This document shows positions 63,834-64,000 of a stretch of 64,000 bases of DNA, piece after piece; the stretch's first letter is position 1, and each line of letters starts with the position of its first letter. The position numbers were made by a program, and so were the translations under genes. The notes under the pieces were generated by a model. It did no database searches. It was given only the letters and a program-made list of their open reading frames with translations, and was not told where the DNA came from. Location of the stretch: contig CM035358.1 in assembly GCA_020137815.1 (NCBI GenBank), positions 6,174,466 through 6,238,465 on the forward strand, read 5' to 3'. Source of the DNA: Hormiphora californensis. Taxonomy: Eukaryota > Ctenophora > Tentaculata > Cydippida > Pleurobrachiidae.

Positions 63834-63880
63834 TTCTATTTGATTCTTCGATTTGATTCTATTTGATTCTTCGATTTGAA
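63826..63880 (+). repeat. Tandem repeat covering the GPCR stop codon
   Basis: TTCTATTTGATTC and TTCGATTTGATTC alternate about five times. The GPCR stop TGA lies in the first copy, so the repeat arose from the coding end. Confidence 0.85.
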
Positions 63881-64000
63881 GTGTTAATTGAATATAATGT
63901 TGTACATTCCAATCAATCATGAGTTTTAGAATCTTTATTGTTTAACAATGTTTCACTAGAATGACATCCTGCAGGATGTTATTCGAAATTGCCTGGTCAG

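Overview
The window is animal nuclear DNA. Every conserved protein gene except the zinc-finger gene, the GPCR and the glutaredoxin-DEP-DUF547 gene is split by GT-AG introns. tRNA-Tyr has an intron, and much of the non-coding DNA is (GA)n/(CT)n microsatellite, minisatellite and short inverted-repeat transposons. A full type IV collagen, a NOVA-like splicing factor, POLA2 and FBP place it in Metazoa. The NC1 domain of the collagen shows no lysine where the sulfilimine cross-link would sit, and many genes are nested in introns. These suggest a non-bilaterian such as a ctenophore or sponge; I lean to ctenophore, but this is inference.

Layout, left to right. 1-2004: non-coding, then a C-rich minisatellite. 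2005-4968 (+): NOVA-type RNA-binding protein, 6 coding exons. 4969-8630: non-coding, with a CCAAT/CACGTG MITE (two copies) and a 965-bp foldback element. 8631-10053 (+): glutaredoxin-DEP-DUF547 protein with clustered frame breaks. 10361-11587 (+): C2H2 zinc-finger protein. 11764-16561 (+): POLA2, 11 exons. 17061-58848 (-): fructose-1,6-bisphosphatase, 8 coding exons spread over about 42 kb, converging on POLA2. 62766-63833 (+): single-exon class A GPCR.

The FBP introns hold most of the window. They contain two tRNA-Asp, one tRNA-Tyr and one tRNA-Asn on the FBP strand. On the opposite strand they hold a small four-exon secreted-protein gene (37436-38348) and a complete 13-exon COL4 gene (43147-51180). 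They also hold a non-LTR ORF1 fragment between two (CT)n tracts, a 1.35-kb array of a 25-bp unit, and at least eight inverted-repeat elements, most flanked by TA.

The genes do not form one pathway: DNA replication priming (POLA2), gluconeogenesis (FBP), basement membrane (COL4), RNA processing (NOVA) and signalling (GPCR, secreted protein). The most striking pattern is structural. Tandem repeats repeatedly begin at splice sites or exon edges and copy them: NOVA start codon, POLA2 introns 1 and 6, COL4 introns 3, 11 and 12, and several FBP introns. Parts of the window, mainly about 28.4-29.7 kb, look like low-accuracy sequence and should be read with caution.
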